NCBI RefSeq assembly: GCF_018500185.1 | Contig: NZ_JAHBGI010000012.1 | Coordinates: 64,708 to 128,707, forward strand | Source of the DNA: Litoribacter ruber | Lineage (GTDB): Bacteria; Bacteroidota; Bacteroidia; Cytophagales; Cyclobacteriaceae | Reading direction: 5' to 3' | Length of the DNA stretch: 64,000 nucleotides | Part shown: one piece after another, positions 43,328 to 53,711 of the stretch | Numbering within the stretch: position 1 is the stretch's first letter | Layout of the letters: the number at the start of each line of letters is the position of its first letter | Program-made: the position numbers and the translations under genes | Notes under the pieces: model-generated | What the model was told of the DNA's origin: nothing | Seen by the model: the letters and a program-made list of their open reading frames with translations, nothing else | The model's database searches: none

Positions 43328-45535
43328 ATGGAACAAATCTTTACGTATGCGGTCCCAGCAATGGGTATAATTGGCCTGATCGTAATGGCCATCAAATCTT
43401 CTTGGGTGTCCAAGCAGGATGCCGGAGAGCAAAATATGATAGAGCTCGCCGGACACATTGCCCGCGGGGCAATGGCTTTTCTAAAAGCAGAATGGAAAGT
43501 GCTTATTTATTTTGTCATTATTGCTGGGATCATTCTGGCCTGGTCAGGCACGCTGGTTGAAAATTCGAGCTGGATCATTTCGATTTCCTTTGTAATAGGA
43601 GCCGTGCTTTCAGCCTTTGCAGGCTATGTGGGGATGAACATCGCCACCAAGGCCAACGTGAGAACCACGCAGGCAGCCAAAACCAGTTTGCGAAAAGCCC
43701 TTCAGGTATCCTTCACCGGTGGATCGGTAATGGGACTTGGCGTGGCAGGTTTGGCAGTTTTGGGAATGGGCTCCTTATTTATAATATTCTATAATATGTT
43801 TGTCCTTTCCGTGGGAGGAGACGTCAACGGGATGGAGATGGAAACAGCTTTGGAAGTTTTGGCCGGTTTTTCACTTGGAGCGGAGTCGATCGCCCTTTTT
43901 GCTAGAGTAGGTGGGGGGATTTACACCAAGGCGGCCGATGTGGGCGCTGACCTTGTGGGAAAAGTGGAAGCGGGCATCCCTGAAGATGATGTCAGAAACC
44001 CGGCAACAATTGCCGATAACGTAGGGGATAACGTGGGTGATGTGGCCGGTATGGGCGCTGACCTTTTTGGGTCATATGTTGCCACCATTTTGGCATCCAT
44101 GGTATTGGGACGTGAAATAATATCAAATGACAACATGGGAGGTATTGCCCCGATTTTGTTGCCGTTGGTGATTGCAGGTGTAGGATTGTTGTTTTCGATC
44201 ATAGGTACTTTCTTCGTTAGAATTAAAAAAGACACCGACAGCGTGCAGGCCGCCCTGAATATGGGCAACTGGGTTTCCATACTCCTTACGGTGGGTGCTT
44301 CCTATTTTATAATTGATTATATGTTGCCGGCCGGTGAGCTAAATCTGGTGAGGAACCCGGAGGTTACCTTTACCAAGATGGGGGTATTTGGAGCTGTATT
44401 TATAGGTCTTGTAGTGGGAGCCCTGATGAGTATCATCACGGAATACTATACTGCCATGGGCAAAAGGCCTGTAAACTCAATAATTAAGCAATCTTCAACG
44501 GGTCATGCCACTAATATCATTGGTGGCTTGTCAGTCGGTATGGAGTCTACGGTTCTTCCAATTCTTGTGTTGGCCGGTGGTATTTACACCTCCTTTTTGG
44601 CAGCAGGTCTGTATGGTGTGGCCATTGCGGCAGCAGGGATGATGGCGACTACAGCCATGCAGTTGGCGATTGACGCTTTCGGACCGATTGCTGATAATGC
44701 AGGTGGTATTGCAGAAATGTCGGGACTTCCAAAAGAGGTGCGGGAAAGAACAGATATTCTTGATGCGGTGGGCAATACCACAGCTGCTGCCGGAAAAGGG
44801 TTCGCCATCGCTTCTGCGGCCTTGACCGCATTAGCCTTGTTTGCGGCCTATGTTGGCTTAGCGGGTATAAATTCTATAGATATCTATAAAGCTGATGTAT
44901 TGGCTGGGCTATTTGTAGGGGCCATGATTCCTTTTATTTTCTCTTCTTTGGCCATAGCCGCTGTAGGTAGGGCTGCTATGGACATGGTGAACGAGGTAAG
45001 AAGGCAGTTTAGGGAGATTCCAGGGATTATGGAGTACAAGGCCAAGCCAGAGTATGATAAATGCGTGGAGATTTCAACCAAGGCGTCTATTCGCGAGATG
45101 GTGGCTCCTGGTGCTATAGCATTGATTTCGCCCATTATAGTAGGTTTCGCTTTTGGACCAGAAGTATTGGGTGGGTTATTGGCCGGCGTGACCGTTTCGG
45201 GTGTGTTGATGGGTATTTTCCAAAACAACGCCGGAGGCGCTTGGGATAATGCCAAGAAATCCTTCGAAAAAGGGGTGGAAATCAACGGGGAAATGTATTA
45301 CAAAGGCTCTGAACCCCATAAGGCCTCCGTGACTGGGGATACCGTAGGGGATCCATTTAAGGATACTTCAGGTCCATCCATGAATATCCTCATTAAGCTG
45401 ATATCTATCGTGGCATTGGTGATTGCGCCGCATATTTCGATCAACCCCCACCACAATTTACCCGATGATGCTGTGATGGAGATAAAGGCGGAAAAGGAAA
45501 CTGTAGCCGAGAATGTGGAGGTACTAGAACCTTAA
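43328..45535 (+). CDS. hppA: membrane-bound ion-translocating pyrophosphatase, K+-dependent type
   Basis: Uses pyrophosphate to pump H+ and/or Na+ across the inner membrane. 735 residues, about 16 membrane segments. Pyrophosphate-binding signature: [24 protein letters not shown] is in the usual place, with [18 protein letters not shown] behind it and a second Asp/Lys cluster around [14 protein letters not shown] and [15 protein letters not shown]. Ala in [15 protein letters not shown], where K+-independent enzymes have Lys, marks the K+-stimulated subfamily (established rule). Whether Na+, H+ or both move cannot be settled by eye. The last 25 residues form an acidic tail. Confidence 0.95.
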   Translation: MEQIFTYAVPAMGIIGLIVMAIKSSWVSKQDAGEQNMIELAGHIARGAMAFLKAEWKVLIYFVIIAGIILAWSGTLVENSSWIISISFVIGAVLSAFAGYVGMNIATKANVRTTQAAKTSLRKALQVSFTGGSVMGLGVAGLAVLGMGSLFIIFYNMFVLSVGGDVNGMEMETALEVLAGFSLGAESIALFARVGGGIYTKAADVGADLVGKVEAGIPEDDVRNPATIADNVGDNVGDVAGMGADLFGSYVATILASMVLGREIISNDNMGGIAPILLPLVIAGVGLLFSIIGTFFVRIKKDTDSVQAALNMGNWVSILLTVGASYFIIDYMLPAGELNLVRNPEVTFTKMGVFGAVFIGLVVGALMSIITEYYTAMGKRPVNSIIKQSSTGHATNIIGGLSVGMESTVLPILVLAGGIYTSFLAAGLYGVAIAAAGMMATTAMQLAIDAFGPIADNAGGIAEMSGLPKEVRERTDILDAVGNTTAAAGKGFAIASAALTALALFAAYVGLAGINSIDIYKADVLAGLFVGAMIPFIFSSLAIAAVGRAAMDMVNEVRRQFREIPGIMEYKAKPEYDKCVEISTKASIREMVAPGAIALISPIIVGFAFGPEVLGGLLAGVTVSGVLMGIFQNNAGGAWDNAKKSFEKGVEINGEMYYKGSEPHKASVTGDTVGDPFKDTSGPSMNILIKLISIVALVIAPHISINPHHNLPDDAVMEIKAEKETVAENVEVLEP

Positions 45536-45996
45536 ATTGATAATTGCAGCAATAAATGCCGATGGAAAATGGAAACCATCGGCATTTTTTTTTAATTTTA
45601 GTGAAAATATTTTTCGATCCTTTATCTGACCTATTTTCCATATAAAAGCAAGAATCTCAAGCTTCAAAAATTTTTTATACTGAGGAGGGGACATAATTAA
45701 AAATTTTGTATAAGATTTTTATCATTGCCTTTTTTATAATTTAAAACTGCCGTTGGTGTAATGGTTGGGATTTTTGGGGGGAATGTTTGAAAATCTTAAA
45801 AAATTAACCAAAATTAGCCTTAATTCTTAAAGTTTATTAAAATCGAAAAATGTTTGCTGCGCCTTTTTCATCAGCTTTGAGGATTTTTCGACCGGTTTTT
45901 TTAGCCAGCCTGCTAGGGGGCAAGTGTCTGCATAATTGATCTTTAACTTCAACCTTAAATATTTTAATCTATGTTACACCCAAAATTTCAAAGTAA
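45536..45996. other. intergenic region between hppA and susC
   Basis: 461 bases. After the hppA terminator the DNA is AT-rich with no frame of interest and no full TAnnTTTG match. It must contain the SusC promoter and the 5' leader, but I cannot place them. Confidence 0.5.
45554..45593 (+). terminator. terminator of hppA
   Basis: AAATGCCGATGG / CCATCGGCATTT, 10-base loop, followed by a run of T. Confidence 0.9.
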
Positions 45997-48900
45997 ATGA
46001 TGCAAAATTGTACAAAATCAGTCTTTTTTCTGATGCTGTTTTTGCTGGCCATACCCTCGTATGCCCAGATTACAGTGACAGGAAAAGTGACCTCCCAAGA
46101 GGATGGTGGGCCTTTGCCGGGAGTGAGCGTACTGGTACAGGGTTCGACCACTGGTGCGGTGACGGATCTTGATGGAGAGTATTCCATTGAGGTGCCTTCA
46201 GGGGATGCTACCCTGGAGTTCTCTTTTATTGGCTATACCAGACAGAGAGTTCAGGTTAGAAACAGAAGTGAACTAAATGTGGTTTTGGTTCCTGATATTG
46301 CCCAGCTTTCCGAGGTCGTGGTAACGGCCTTCGGTATCGAGCAGGAGAAAAAAGCCTTGGTATCTTCCACTCAAGAGGTGAAAGGTAGAGAACTGCAACT
46401 TTCCCGTGAACCTAACATGGTAGATGCCTTGAACGCAAAAGTTGCCGGTGTGCAGGTAACCCGTCAGGGTGGTTCGGCCGGTGCTGCCTCAAGTATAGTG
46501 ATTAGGGGTATGTCTTCCATTTCAGGAGAAAACCAGCCTCTATTCGTAGTCGATGGTATTCCGATCAACAACGAATACAGAACTCGCTCCAGATCATCAA
46601 GTGTGGATACCCCTAACAGGGCCATTGATATCAATCCAAATGATATCGAATCCATGAACGTATTGAAAGGTCCTGCGGCTACCGCTCTTTATGGTATCCA
46701 GGCTGCAAGTGGTGTGGTAATCATCACCACTAAAAAGGGATCCAGATCTGATACCCAAAACCTTTCTGTAAACTTCAGCTCCAATACAGGTGTAGACAGA
46801 ATCATGCAGAACTTCCCTGCACAGATGACTTATGCGCAAGGGGATAGAGGTGTTTACGGAACTACAACTTTTGGTCACTTTGGACCACCATTGTCAACTT
46901 TAAGATTTGATGGTCAGTCCACTTATAGAGATCCAAGAGGGAATCTAGTGGATATGAACGATCCAAACGCGACCAACCAAATGATGGATCCGGTGAACAA
47001 CCAAGACGTTTTCTTCCAAGACGGTTTGACGTTGGACAACAGTATCAGTATTTCAACTGGTAACAAGCATAGCTCTTTCTATGTATCCTTGGCGGATTTC
47101 AGCCAGACGGGTATCATTCCTAACAATGAATACAACAGAAGATCATTTAAGGTGACAGGGGAGTCCTCTTTGACTGAAAAACTTAGAGTAACGGCCTCTG
47201 CTAACTATGTGCACTCTACAAGTACAAGATTCGGAAGAGGGGATAACTTCTCTGATGTTGTGCAGGGTTCTTTCAGAACTCCTCCAAGTTATGACAACAG
47301 CTTAGGTTGGTTGAGACCGGATGGTGGACAAAGGGCGTTTAGAGATAACTCTCCAGATAACCCTTTCTGGACAGTGAACAACAACCCTTATACAGATGAG
47401 GTAAACAGAGTAATCGGGTTTATCCAAGCCAATTATGATCCTTTGGATTGGTTGAACATCATGTACAGAATCGGTACTGATGTATCTTCGGATAAGAGAA
47501 ACCAGCAGTGGGCTGTAGGTTCATTCGGTGGCGATGCCCTTCCGGGTGGTAGAGTTCAGGAGACTACTTATAATGATAGATTGCTTAACTCTGATTTAAT
47601 CATTACGGCAAACACGCAGTTGGGTGAAGATTTCAACCTACAGGGTATGGTAGGTCAAAACTTCTATTCTAGATCATACAGAATGCAATTCTTTGACGGT
47701 AGAAATCTGGCCATTCCAGGCCTTTATCGAATCACTAATGCACAGACCAACCTTGTGCAGGATCAATTCACTGAATTGAAGCAGACTGCAGCGGTATTCT
47801 CCAGGGTTTCATTGGATTTCCGTAACTATGCTTTCTTGGAAGCGACGGGAAGAAATGAGTGGACTTCAACTTTGTTGCCTCCTAACAACTCCTTCTTCTA
47901 CGGTTCTGTAGGTACTGGTTTGGTGTTTACAGAAGCCTTGAACATCGACCAGGGATTCTTCAGCTTTGGTAAATTAAGAGCTTCTTACTCTGAAGCTGGT
48001 AGAGATACTAACCCATATAGAGATCAAACTTACTTCGGCCGTTCTTCAGTGAGTGGTGCATGGGGTGGTAGCCTAGTGTTCCCACTTCCATCTGGTGTAG
48101 GTGGGGTGCAACTTGCAGGTCTTGCGGGTAATCCCAACCTTCGTCCTGAGAGAAACAAAACTTGGGAATTCGGGGGTGAATTCAGGTTTGCAGAAAACAG
48201 ACTTGGCTTGGACGTGACTTACTATAGAGAAAGAAACGTTGACCAAATTATTGCGGTATCTGAGCCGGGAAGTACCGGTTTCTCTTCCAGATGGATCAAT
48301 GCAGGTACTATCGAAAACCGAGGTTGGGAGATTGTTGCCAATGCCTCTCCATTTGTGGGTGACTTCAAGTGGGATATCGTGGCCAACTTCTCCAGAAACA
48401 GAAACACCGTGTTGGATCTTCCAGTTGACCGCTATGCCCTTGCAGGTTTCGGTAACTTGAGACCATCCTTGATTGAAGGACAGCCTTATGGTATCTTCAT
48501 GGGTACAGGTTTCTTGAGAGATGATCAGGGTAATAAAATCATCAATGAAAATGGTTACCCTCAAAGGGTTCTTCCTTCTGATGATAACCCTTCTGGTGAC
48601 ATCATCATCGGTGATCCTACTCCAGACTTCCTTTTAGGTTTGAGAAACAACCTTTCATATAAAAACTTCCTTTTGACTTTCCTTTGGGACATCAGGGTAG
48701 GGGGAGACGTAGCTAACGTTACCGCCAACTGGATGAGAGCTCAAGGTATAGGTGAGTTTACCGAAGACAGAGGCAGCCAGGTTATCTTTAGAGGTGTGAA
48801 AGGAGATGGTACTCCAAACGACATCCCTGTAGTAATCGATGATGCGAGATATTACAACAATACTACTGGTAACAGAGATATTGCTGAAAGATTTATCGAA

Positions 48901-49146
48901 GACGGTTCTTGGGTACGTTTGAGAGATATCACCCTGACTTACCAAGTGCCAGCGGCAATAGCCAACAGATTGAAAATGAGAAACCTTGACGTCAGCTTGT
49001 ACGGTAGAAACTTATTGCTATTCACTGCCTATACGGGTGTGGATCCTGAGACAAACCTTGCAGGTCCTAACTCTTCTATCGGTGTGGATGCTTTTGGTAC
49101 TCCGACCACAAGAACAGTTGGTATCAACTTGTCAGCTCAATTCTAA
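45997..49146 (+). CDS. SusC/RagA-type TonB-dependent outer-membrane transporter
   Basis: An outer-membrane channel of 1049 residues that imports a ligand with its SusD lid, driven by TonB. Signal peptide to about residue 23 (IPSYAQ). Carboxypeptidase-regulatory-like domain about 25-105 (ITVTGKVTSQEDGGPLPGVS ... FIGYTRQRV). TonB-box-like SEVVVTAFG. Plug with DALNAKVAGVQVTRQGG and LFVVDGIPINN. The rest is a beta barrel ending VGINLSAQF with terminal Phe. No N-terminal STN domain, so no FecI-type signalling is expected. The protein is short among SusC proteins, which is more usual for RagA-like peptide systems than for large glycan systems (inference). It starts the unit susC-susD-lipoprotein. 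Confidence 0.95.
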   Translation: MMQNCTKSVFFLMLFLLAIPSYAQITVTGKVTSQEDGGPLPGVSVLVQGSTTGAVTDLDGEYSIEVPSGDATLEFSFIGYTRQRVQVRNRSELNVVLVPDIAQLSEVVVTAFGIEQEKKALVSSTQEVKGRELQLSREPNMVDALNAKVAGVQVTRQGGSAGAASSIVIRGMSSISGENQPLFVVDGIPINNEYRTRSRSSSVDTPNRAIDINPNDIESMNVLKGPAATALYGIQAASGVVIITTKKGSRSDTQNLSVNFSSNTGVDRIMQNFPAQMTYAQGDRGVYGTTTFGHFGPPLSTLRFDGQSTYRDPRGNLVDMNDPNATNQMMDPVNNQDVFFQDGLTLDNSISISTGNKHSSFYVSLADFSQTGIIPNNEYNRRSFKVTGESSLTEKLRVTASANYVHSTSTRFGRGDNFSDVVQGSFRTPPSYDNSLGWLRPDGGQRAFRDNSPDNPFWTVNNNPYTDEVNRVIGFIQANYDPLDWLNIMYRIGTDVSSDKRNQQWAVGSFGGDALPGGRVQETTYNDRLLNSDLIITANTQLGEDFNLQGMVGQNFYSRSYRMQFFDGRNLAIPGLYRITNAQTNLVQDQFTELKQTAAVFSRVSLDFRNYAFLEATGRNEWTSTLLPPNNSFFYGSVGTGLVFTEALNIDQGFFSFGKLRASYSEAGRDTNPYRDQTYFGRSSVSGAWGGSLVFPLPSGVGGVQLAGLAGNPNLRPERNKTWEFGGEFRFAENRLGLDVTYYRERNVDQIIAVSEPGSTGFSSRWINAGTIENRGWEIVANASPFVGDFKWDIVANFSRNRNTVLDLPVDRYALAGFGNLRPSLIEGQPYGIFMGTGFLRDDQGNKIINENGYPQRVLPSDDNPSGDIIIGDPTPDFLLGLRNNLSYKNFLLTFLWDIRVGGDVANVTANWMRAQGIGEFTEDRGSQVIFRGVKGDGTPNDIPVVIDDARYYNNTTGNRDIAERFIEDGSWVRLRDITLTYQVPAAIANRLKMRNLDVSLYGRNLLLFTAYTGVDPETNLAGPNSSIGVDAFGTPTTRTVGINLSAQF

Positions 49147-49170
49147 TTTTCGTTTCAAAAAAGAGATCAA

Positions 49171-50643
49171 ATGAAATCAATAAAGAAAAAAATTATAAAT
49201 GGCTTGGCAGGAGCGCTCCTTCTTTCTACTGCTGGTTGTGATTTGCAGGAAGCAAATGTCAACCCCAATGCAGTGACTGAGGTAGGGGTGAATGTATTAC
49301 TTCCCGCTACACAGGCCAATATGACTTGGGCCGTGGGAGACTTCACTTCCCAAGCCACGGGTATCCTACTTCAATATATGACAGGTACCCTTAACGTTCA
49401 GCAGAACGTAACCTTCTATGCATATGTGCCGCCAAATTTCAATACCCCTTGGAATCATTTCTATACGGGTTCATTGATAGATTTGAAAAACATTATCGAC
49501 ATTTCAACTGAAAATCAGGCTTTCCACTATAGAGGTGTTGCCAAAATTCAATCAGCCTTGCTATTGGGTTATTTGGTGGATCTTTGGGGAGACGTGCCTT
49601 ATTCTCAGGCATTGAACATTGATGAGTTTCCTCAGCCGGTATATGACTCTGGAGAGCAGGTTTATGAAGAGGTTTTCCGACTTTTGGACGAGGGAATCGC
49701 TGATCTTCAAAGTGAAAGTACCATTTCACCAGCTGCCAACGATTTGGTGTACCCAGCAGCCAACGAAGGTGCCTGGAGAAGCACTTCTCTTCCAAGATGG
49801 ATCAAGGCTGCCAATTCTTTGAAAGCCAGATATTACAACCACTTGAGCAAAGTAGATCCTCAGGGTTCAGCTACTAACGCATTGGCAGCCATCAACGCTG
49901 GAGCGTTTGAAAGCAATGCTGATGACTTGAATACCGTTTTCGGTAATTCAGCGGATGCTGCGGGGCCTTGGTTTGGATTCCTATTGGGTTCTTTCGGCCA
50001 AAATAACATTGCCGTGGCTCAGAGATTCATTGATATGTTGGAAAACAGAATTGGACCAGGTGAAAATGATCCACGTCTTCCTTACTTCATCGGACCAAAC
50101 TCTGCCGGTGGATTTGTAGGCGCAGAATATGGCGCTGCTTCCATTCCAAGCAATGTGTCCAGAGTAGGTCCTTATTTGAATAGAGAAGATGCTCCAACCA
50201 GCATCATGACTTATTCTGAATTGAAGTTTATTGAAGCAGAAGCGCATCAGAGACTAGGGCAGTATGCTTTGGCCGCTGAAGCCTTTAACCAAGCAGTGGA
50301 AGCTTCTCTTTTGAGGGTAACTGGTACTGCCAGCCCTGCCTACATTGCAGCCTTCGGATCTGAGACGGCCGCTACCATGGAAGCAAATGGTATGGAGAGA
50401 ATCTTCAACGAGAAGCATATCGACATGTTCTTAAAGACTGAATCTTGGGCAGATTGGAGAAGAAGTATCCCTGCTGGTGCAGAAGGAACTGCTAGCGGAA
50501 TTCCTTTCTTGGAGCCGGCAGATGATAACTTTACCAATGATGTATTCCCTAGAAGATTCCTTTATCCAACTTCTGAATTGGACAACAACTCGGGCAATAT
50601 CCCGACCGGTTCTCCAACAGTAAAAGTGTTCTGGGACCTTTAA
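49171..50643 (+). CDS. SusD/RagB-family lipoprotein (SusD-like_2 type)
   Basis: Surface ligand-binding lid of the SusC channel. 490 residues with lipobox STAGC (Cys23). The opening NVNPNAVTEVGVNVLLPATQ and TGILLQYMTGTL, then the helical TPR-like parts (FHYRGVAKIQSALLLGYLVDLWGDVPYSQAL, LKFIEAEAHQRLGQYALAAEAFNQAV), and the end VFPRRFLYPTSELDNNSGN are typical of the SusD-like_2 (PF12771) group. Its ligand is unknown. It follows SusC after 24 bases and precedes a small lipoprotein after 10 bases. Confidence 0.94.
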   Translation: MKSIKKKIINGLAGALLLSTAGCDLQEANVNPNAVTEVGVNVLLPATQANMTWAVGDFTSQATGILLQYMTGTLNVQQNVTFYAYVPPNFNTPWNHFYTGSLIDLKNIIDISTENQAFHYRGVAKIQSALLLGYLVDLWGDVPYSQALNIDEFPQPVYDSGEQVYEEVFRLLDEGIADLQSESTISPAANDLVYPAANEGAWRSTSLPRWIKAANSLKARYYNHLSKVDPQGSATNALAAINAGAFESNADDLNTVFGNSADAAGPWFGFLLGSFGQNNIAVAQRFIDMLENRIGPGENDPRLPYFIGPNSAGGFVGAEYGAASIPSNVSRVGPYLNREDAPTSIMTYSELKFIEAEAHQRLGQYALAAEAFNQAVEASLLRVTGTASPAYIAAFGSETAATMEANGMERIFNEKHIDMFLKTESWADWRRSIPAGAEGTASGIPFLEPADDNFTNDVFPRRFLYPTSELDNNSGNIPTGSPTVKVFWDL

Positions 50644-50653
50644 TTAAAAACAA

Positions 50654-51088
50654 ATGATGATGAAAAAATATATAGCCATATTGACCATGATTATGATGGT
50701 CGGTCTCACCTCTTGTTTTGAGGAATATGACGAAGGATATGACCTTGTGGGTCGTGTGGCCTCGATACCTGTCTTTACAGTGTCTAGCACCACTGCTGCC
50801 CCTGGCGCAGATGTAACAGCTAATTTCCGCTATTACTCTGAACACGAACCGGTAACCAACCTTCGTTTGATTCAGATCATCGGTGGAAATGAAACCGTAG
50901 CCGCTTCCAAAGATATCACAGGCCACAACCTGAGAGATTCTTACGAAGATTCCTTTACCTACACGGTTCCAGCGGACTTGGAGCCAGGAACAGCCATCAC
51001 TTTGTGGATTGAAGTTGAAACTGCCAATTCCCTAACCAATAGAGGAAGCATCAACCGAGTAGTGACGGTGGCACAACCTGCAGAATAA
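50654..51088 (+). CDS. small lipoprotein of the SusCD unit
   Basis: A 144-residue lipoprotein; signal with LTSC, lipidated Cys21 counting from the first of three ATG codons. The mature part is all beta: VGRVASIPVFTVSSTTAAPGADV, ANFRYYSEHEPVTNLRLIQI, TYTVPADLEPGTAITLWIEVETANSL. This reads as one immunoglobulin-like sandwich. Position directly after susD suggests an accessory surface ligand-binding protein of the same transporter (like SusE/F or RagAB partners), but sequence alone does not show this. A 15-base perfect terminator closes the unit. Confidence 0.85.
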   Translation: MMMKKYIAILTMIMMVGLTSCFEEYDEGYDLVGRVASIPVFTVSSTTAAPGADVTANFRYYSEHEPVTNLRLIQIIGGNETVAASKDITGHNLRDSYEDSFTYTVPADLEPGTAITLWIEVETANSLTNRGSINRVVTVAQPAE

Positions 51089-51105
51089 TTTATAACCTTA
51101 TATAT

Positions 51106-51138
51106 AAAAAGACTTCCATATTTTATGGAAGTCTTTTT
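51106..51138 (+). terminator. terminator of the SusCD unit
   Basis: AAAAAGACTTCCATA / TATGGAAGTCTTTTT, 15 perfect pairs, 3-base loop. Confidence 0.93.
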
Positions 51139-51166
51139 CTTTGCTTTTCACCCAAACTGAAGTACC

Positions 51167-52687
51167 ATGCATCTGAGCAAATACCTACTTGGACTATTGT
51201 CTGTCATTTTTATATCCTGTCAACAAAGTGACTCCGCACAGGAAACATTTGACCTGCTGATCAAGAACGCCAAAATCGTTGACGGCAGTGGAGATGAGGC
51301 CTACGAAGGCCATGTTTTTATTAATGGAGACGAAATTGCCAAAATCACAAAAGACTTAAATAACGCCCCGCAGGCCACCAGAACTATCGACGCTGAAGGA
51401 AAGGTGTTAGCGCCGGGCTTTATTGACACCCACACCCACGGGGACCCTCTCGCAACACCAGAATTCCCCAACTTTTTGGCCATGGGTGTGACGACCATTT
51501 TTATGGGCCAGGATGGTTCCAGCCCCAAAACAACAGACTTAAATTCCTGGATGGAGGAAGTAAATGCTGTCAACCCAGGTGTTAATGTGGCTATGTTTGT
51601 GGGCCATGGTACGTTGAGAATGCTTTCAGGTATTGAATATGACAAAAACCCAACTGAAGAGGGATTGAAGAATTTGGAAAAACTGGTGGCCGAAGCCATG
51701 GAAGCAGGTGCTTTTGGTGTCACCACCGGGCTGGAGTACAACCCAGGCTATGTGGCCAAAAAAGAAGAACTGGCAAGAGTGGCCAAAGTTGTGGGCGATC
51801 ATGATGGAGTCATGATGAGCCACATGAGAAATGAGGATGATGACGCCATTGAGGATTCGCTTGACGAGTTTCTATCGCTAGGTGAGCACTGCCCGGTGCA
51901 TGTGTCGCATATAAAAGTAGTGTATGCAAAAGGTGAAGAAAGAGCACAAGAGGTCTTGGGTATTTTGGAAGAAAGCAGGAAAAAGGGCTATACCGTGACG
52001 GCAGATCTTTATCCCTATGAGGCATCCTATACCAGCATTTCCATCTTGTTTCCAGAATGGGCCAAGGCACCAGCCGATTACAACGAAGTAGTGGCCAACC
52101 GTGGCGATGAACTCCTGACTTACCTGCGAAACCGTGTCAACTTAAGAAACGGTCCTGAAGCAACACTGCTTGGGACAGGAGAGTACAGGGGAAAGACTTT
52201 AAAACAAGTAGCTGAAGAGAAAGGAAAACCTTTTGAAAAGGTATTGATGGAAGATATAGGCCCTACGGGGACAAGTGCTGCCTATTTTGTGATGGACGAA
52301 ACGGTAATGAAGGAGTTTCTAAAAGATCCCTATGTAAATGTTTGCTCCGATGGAAGCCTTACTGGCAACCACCCCAGAGGGCATGGAACTTTTGCCAAGA
52401 TCATAGAATCCTATGTCAGCAATGAGCCCATTCTGAAACTTGAGGAAGCTATCCATAAAATGACCGGCCTTGCTGCCCAAAACGTAAAATTGGAAAAGCG
52501 GGGCTTGATTAAGGAAGGTTACAAAGCCGACTTGGTTATGTTTGACCCAGCCCAAATCAAGGCAATGGCTACTTATGAAAACCCCGCACAATTGGCAAAG
52601 GGCTTTGATTTGGTGATTGTTAATGGAGAAATAGCCAAAGAAGGAAAAGAGTTTAAAAACCGATCAGGAATTATTATCAGAAAATAA
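51167..52687 (+). CDS. N-acyl-D-amino-acid deacylase (D-aminoacylase), lipoprotein
   Basis: A metal-dependent amidohydrolase of 506 residues that frees D-amino acids from their N-acyl forms. Lipoprotein signal with FISC (Cys18), so it sits in the envelope. Metal ligands in GFIDTHTHGDPL, then GVTTIFMGQDGSS, AFGVTTGLEYNPGY, MMSHMRNEDDD, CPVHVSHIKV and VCSDGSLTGNHPRGHGTFAKI. The last block is typical of D-aminoacylases and of the related D-glutamyl/dipeptide deacylases. Substrate range is inferred. It follows the SusCD terminator by 29 bases and the serine hydrolase starts one base after its stop. Confidence 0.87.
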   Translation: MHLSKYLLGLLSVIFISCQQSDSAQETFDLLIKNAKIVDGSGDEAYEGHVFINGDEIAKITKDLNNAPQATRTIDAEGKVLAPGFIDTHTHGDPLATPEFPNFLAMGVTTIFMGQDGSSPKTTDLNSWMEEVNAVNPGVNVAMFVGHGTLRMLSGIEYDKNPTEEGLKNLEKLVAEAMEAGAFGVTTGLEYNPGYVAKKEELARVAKVVGDHDGVMMSHMRNEDDDAIEDSLDEFLSLGEHCPVHVSHIKVVYAKGEERAQEVLGILEESRKKGYTVTADLYPYEASYTSISILFPEWAKAPADYNEVVANRGDELLTYLRNRVNLRNGPEATLLGTGEYRGKTLKQVAEEKGKPFEKVLMEDIGPTGTSAAYFVMDETVMKEFLKDPYVNVCSDGSLTGNHPRGHGTFAKIIESYVSNEPILKLEEAIHKMTGLAAQNVKLEKRGLIKEGYKADLVMFDPAQIKAMATYENPAQLAKGFDLVIVNGEIAKEGKEFKNRSGIIIRK

Positions 52688-52688
52688 T

Positions 52689-53588
52689 ATGAGAAAACTA
52701 TTGATTGCCACATGCGGCTTGCTGATGGCTGCCGCCTGTAGTCCTGCTGCCCAGGAGGAAAAGGACATTGAAACCCTCAAGCAGGAGATTCAGGAGGAAT
52801 TGTCCACGGCGGAAGGGGACTTTGCGGTAGCCTTTCGATTACTCGACGGCTCAGGTGAAGAGATCCTGATCAACGAAATGGAAAACTTCCATGCTGCCAG
52901 CACCATGAAAACCCCTGTTATGATCGAGGTGTACAAGCAGGCTGCAGCAGGTAAATTCAATGTCTCGGACTCTATCCAGGTGCACAATGAATTCAAAAGT
53001 ATTGTGGATGGGAGCCTATATAGCATGCAGCTGGGGGTGGACAGCGAGGAGGAGCTTTATGACCGGATTGGCAAAAAGGCCACCATCTATGACATCACCT
53101 ACGCCATGATCATTAAAAGTTCAAATCTTGCGACCAATATTCTTATTGACCTCATAGGGGCCGAAAGCACTACTCAGACGATGAGAGATTTGGGAGCTGC
53201 TGATATTATGGTTAAAAGGGGAGTGGAGGACCAAAAAGCATTTGATCAAGGGCTTAACAATACCACCACAGCCTATGATTTAATGGTCATCATGGAAGCG
53301 ATTGCAAATGGCGATGCCGTCAATGAAGAGGCCGATGCCGAAATGTTTGATATCCTGGCCGACCAATATTATAGAGATCTTATCCCAGCTTATTTGCCGG
53401 AAAATGTAGTGGTGGCTCACAAAACCGGTTTTATCACGGGCGTCCAGCACGATTCGGGCATCATCCGACTTCCCGATGGCCGTCAGTATGTATTGGTTCT
53501 GCTTTCAAAAAATCTGGCAAACAGGGACCAAGGCAAGGAGGCCATGGCCAGGGTTTCAAAGTTAATATATGACTATGTGATAAAATGA
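52689..53588 (+). CDS. beta-lactamase-fold serine hydrolase, lipoprotein
   Basis: 299 residues of the class A beta-lactamase fold with lipobox AAAC (Cys17). Active-site blocks: AASTMKTPV with Ser71 and Lys74, SSN in IIKSSNLATN, and HKTGFITG. The region that carries Glu166 in true class A enzymes reads GVEDQKAFDQGLNNTTTA. A Glu is present, but spacing to the NTTT turn is shorter than usual. The substrate may thus be a peptide or ester rather than a beta-lactam (inference). It is coupled to the D-aminoacylase gene by a one-base gap. Confidence 0.85.
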   Translation: MRKLLIATCGLLMAAACSPAAQEEKDIETLKQEIQEELSTAEGDFAVAFRLLDGSGEEILINEMENFHAASTMKTPVMIEVYKQAAAGKFNVSDSIQVHNEFKSIVDGSLYSMQLGVDSEEELYDRIGKKATIYDITYAMIIKSSNLATNILIDLIGAESTTQTMRDLGAADIMVKRGVEDQKAFDQGLNNTTTAYDLMVIMEAIANGDAVNEEADAEMFDILADQYYRDLIPAYLPENVVVAHKTGFITGVQHDSGIIRLPDGRQYVLVLLSKNLANRDQGKEAMARVSKLIYDYVIK

Positions 53589-53599
53589 GCGCTACTTCA

Positions 53600-53690
53600 T
53601 TATTCATCATTCATCATTCGCTATTCATCATTTAAAAAATAACGAATGATGCCTGCCTGCCGGGGAGGTAGGAACGCCGGATGATGAATT
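53600..53690. repeat. composite inverted repeat with TTCATCATTC and CCTGCC units
   Basis: CATCATTCG (53612-53620) pairs with CGAATGATG (53643-53651), and ATTCATCAT (53602-53610) with ATGATGAAT (53681-53689). TTCATCATT occurs three times in tandem before the centre. Between the right arms lies GCCTGCCTGCCGGGGAGGTA, a CCTGCC/GGCAGG-like palindromic word. Confidence 0.7.
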
Positions 53691-53711
53691 AGTAATAACC
53701 AAAAAACAACC

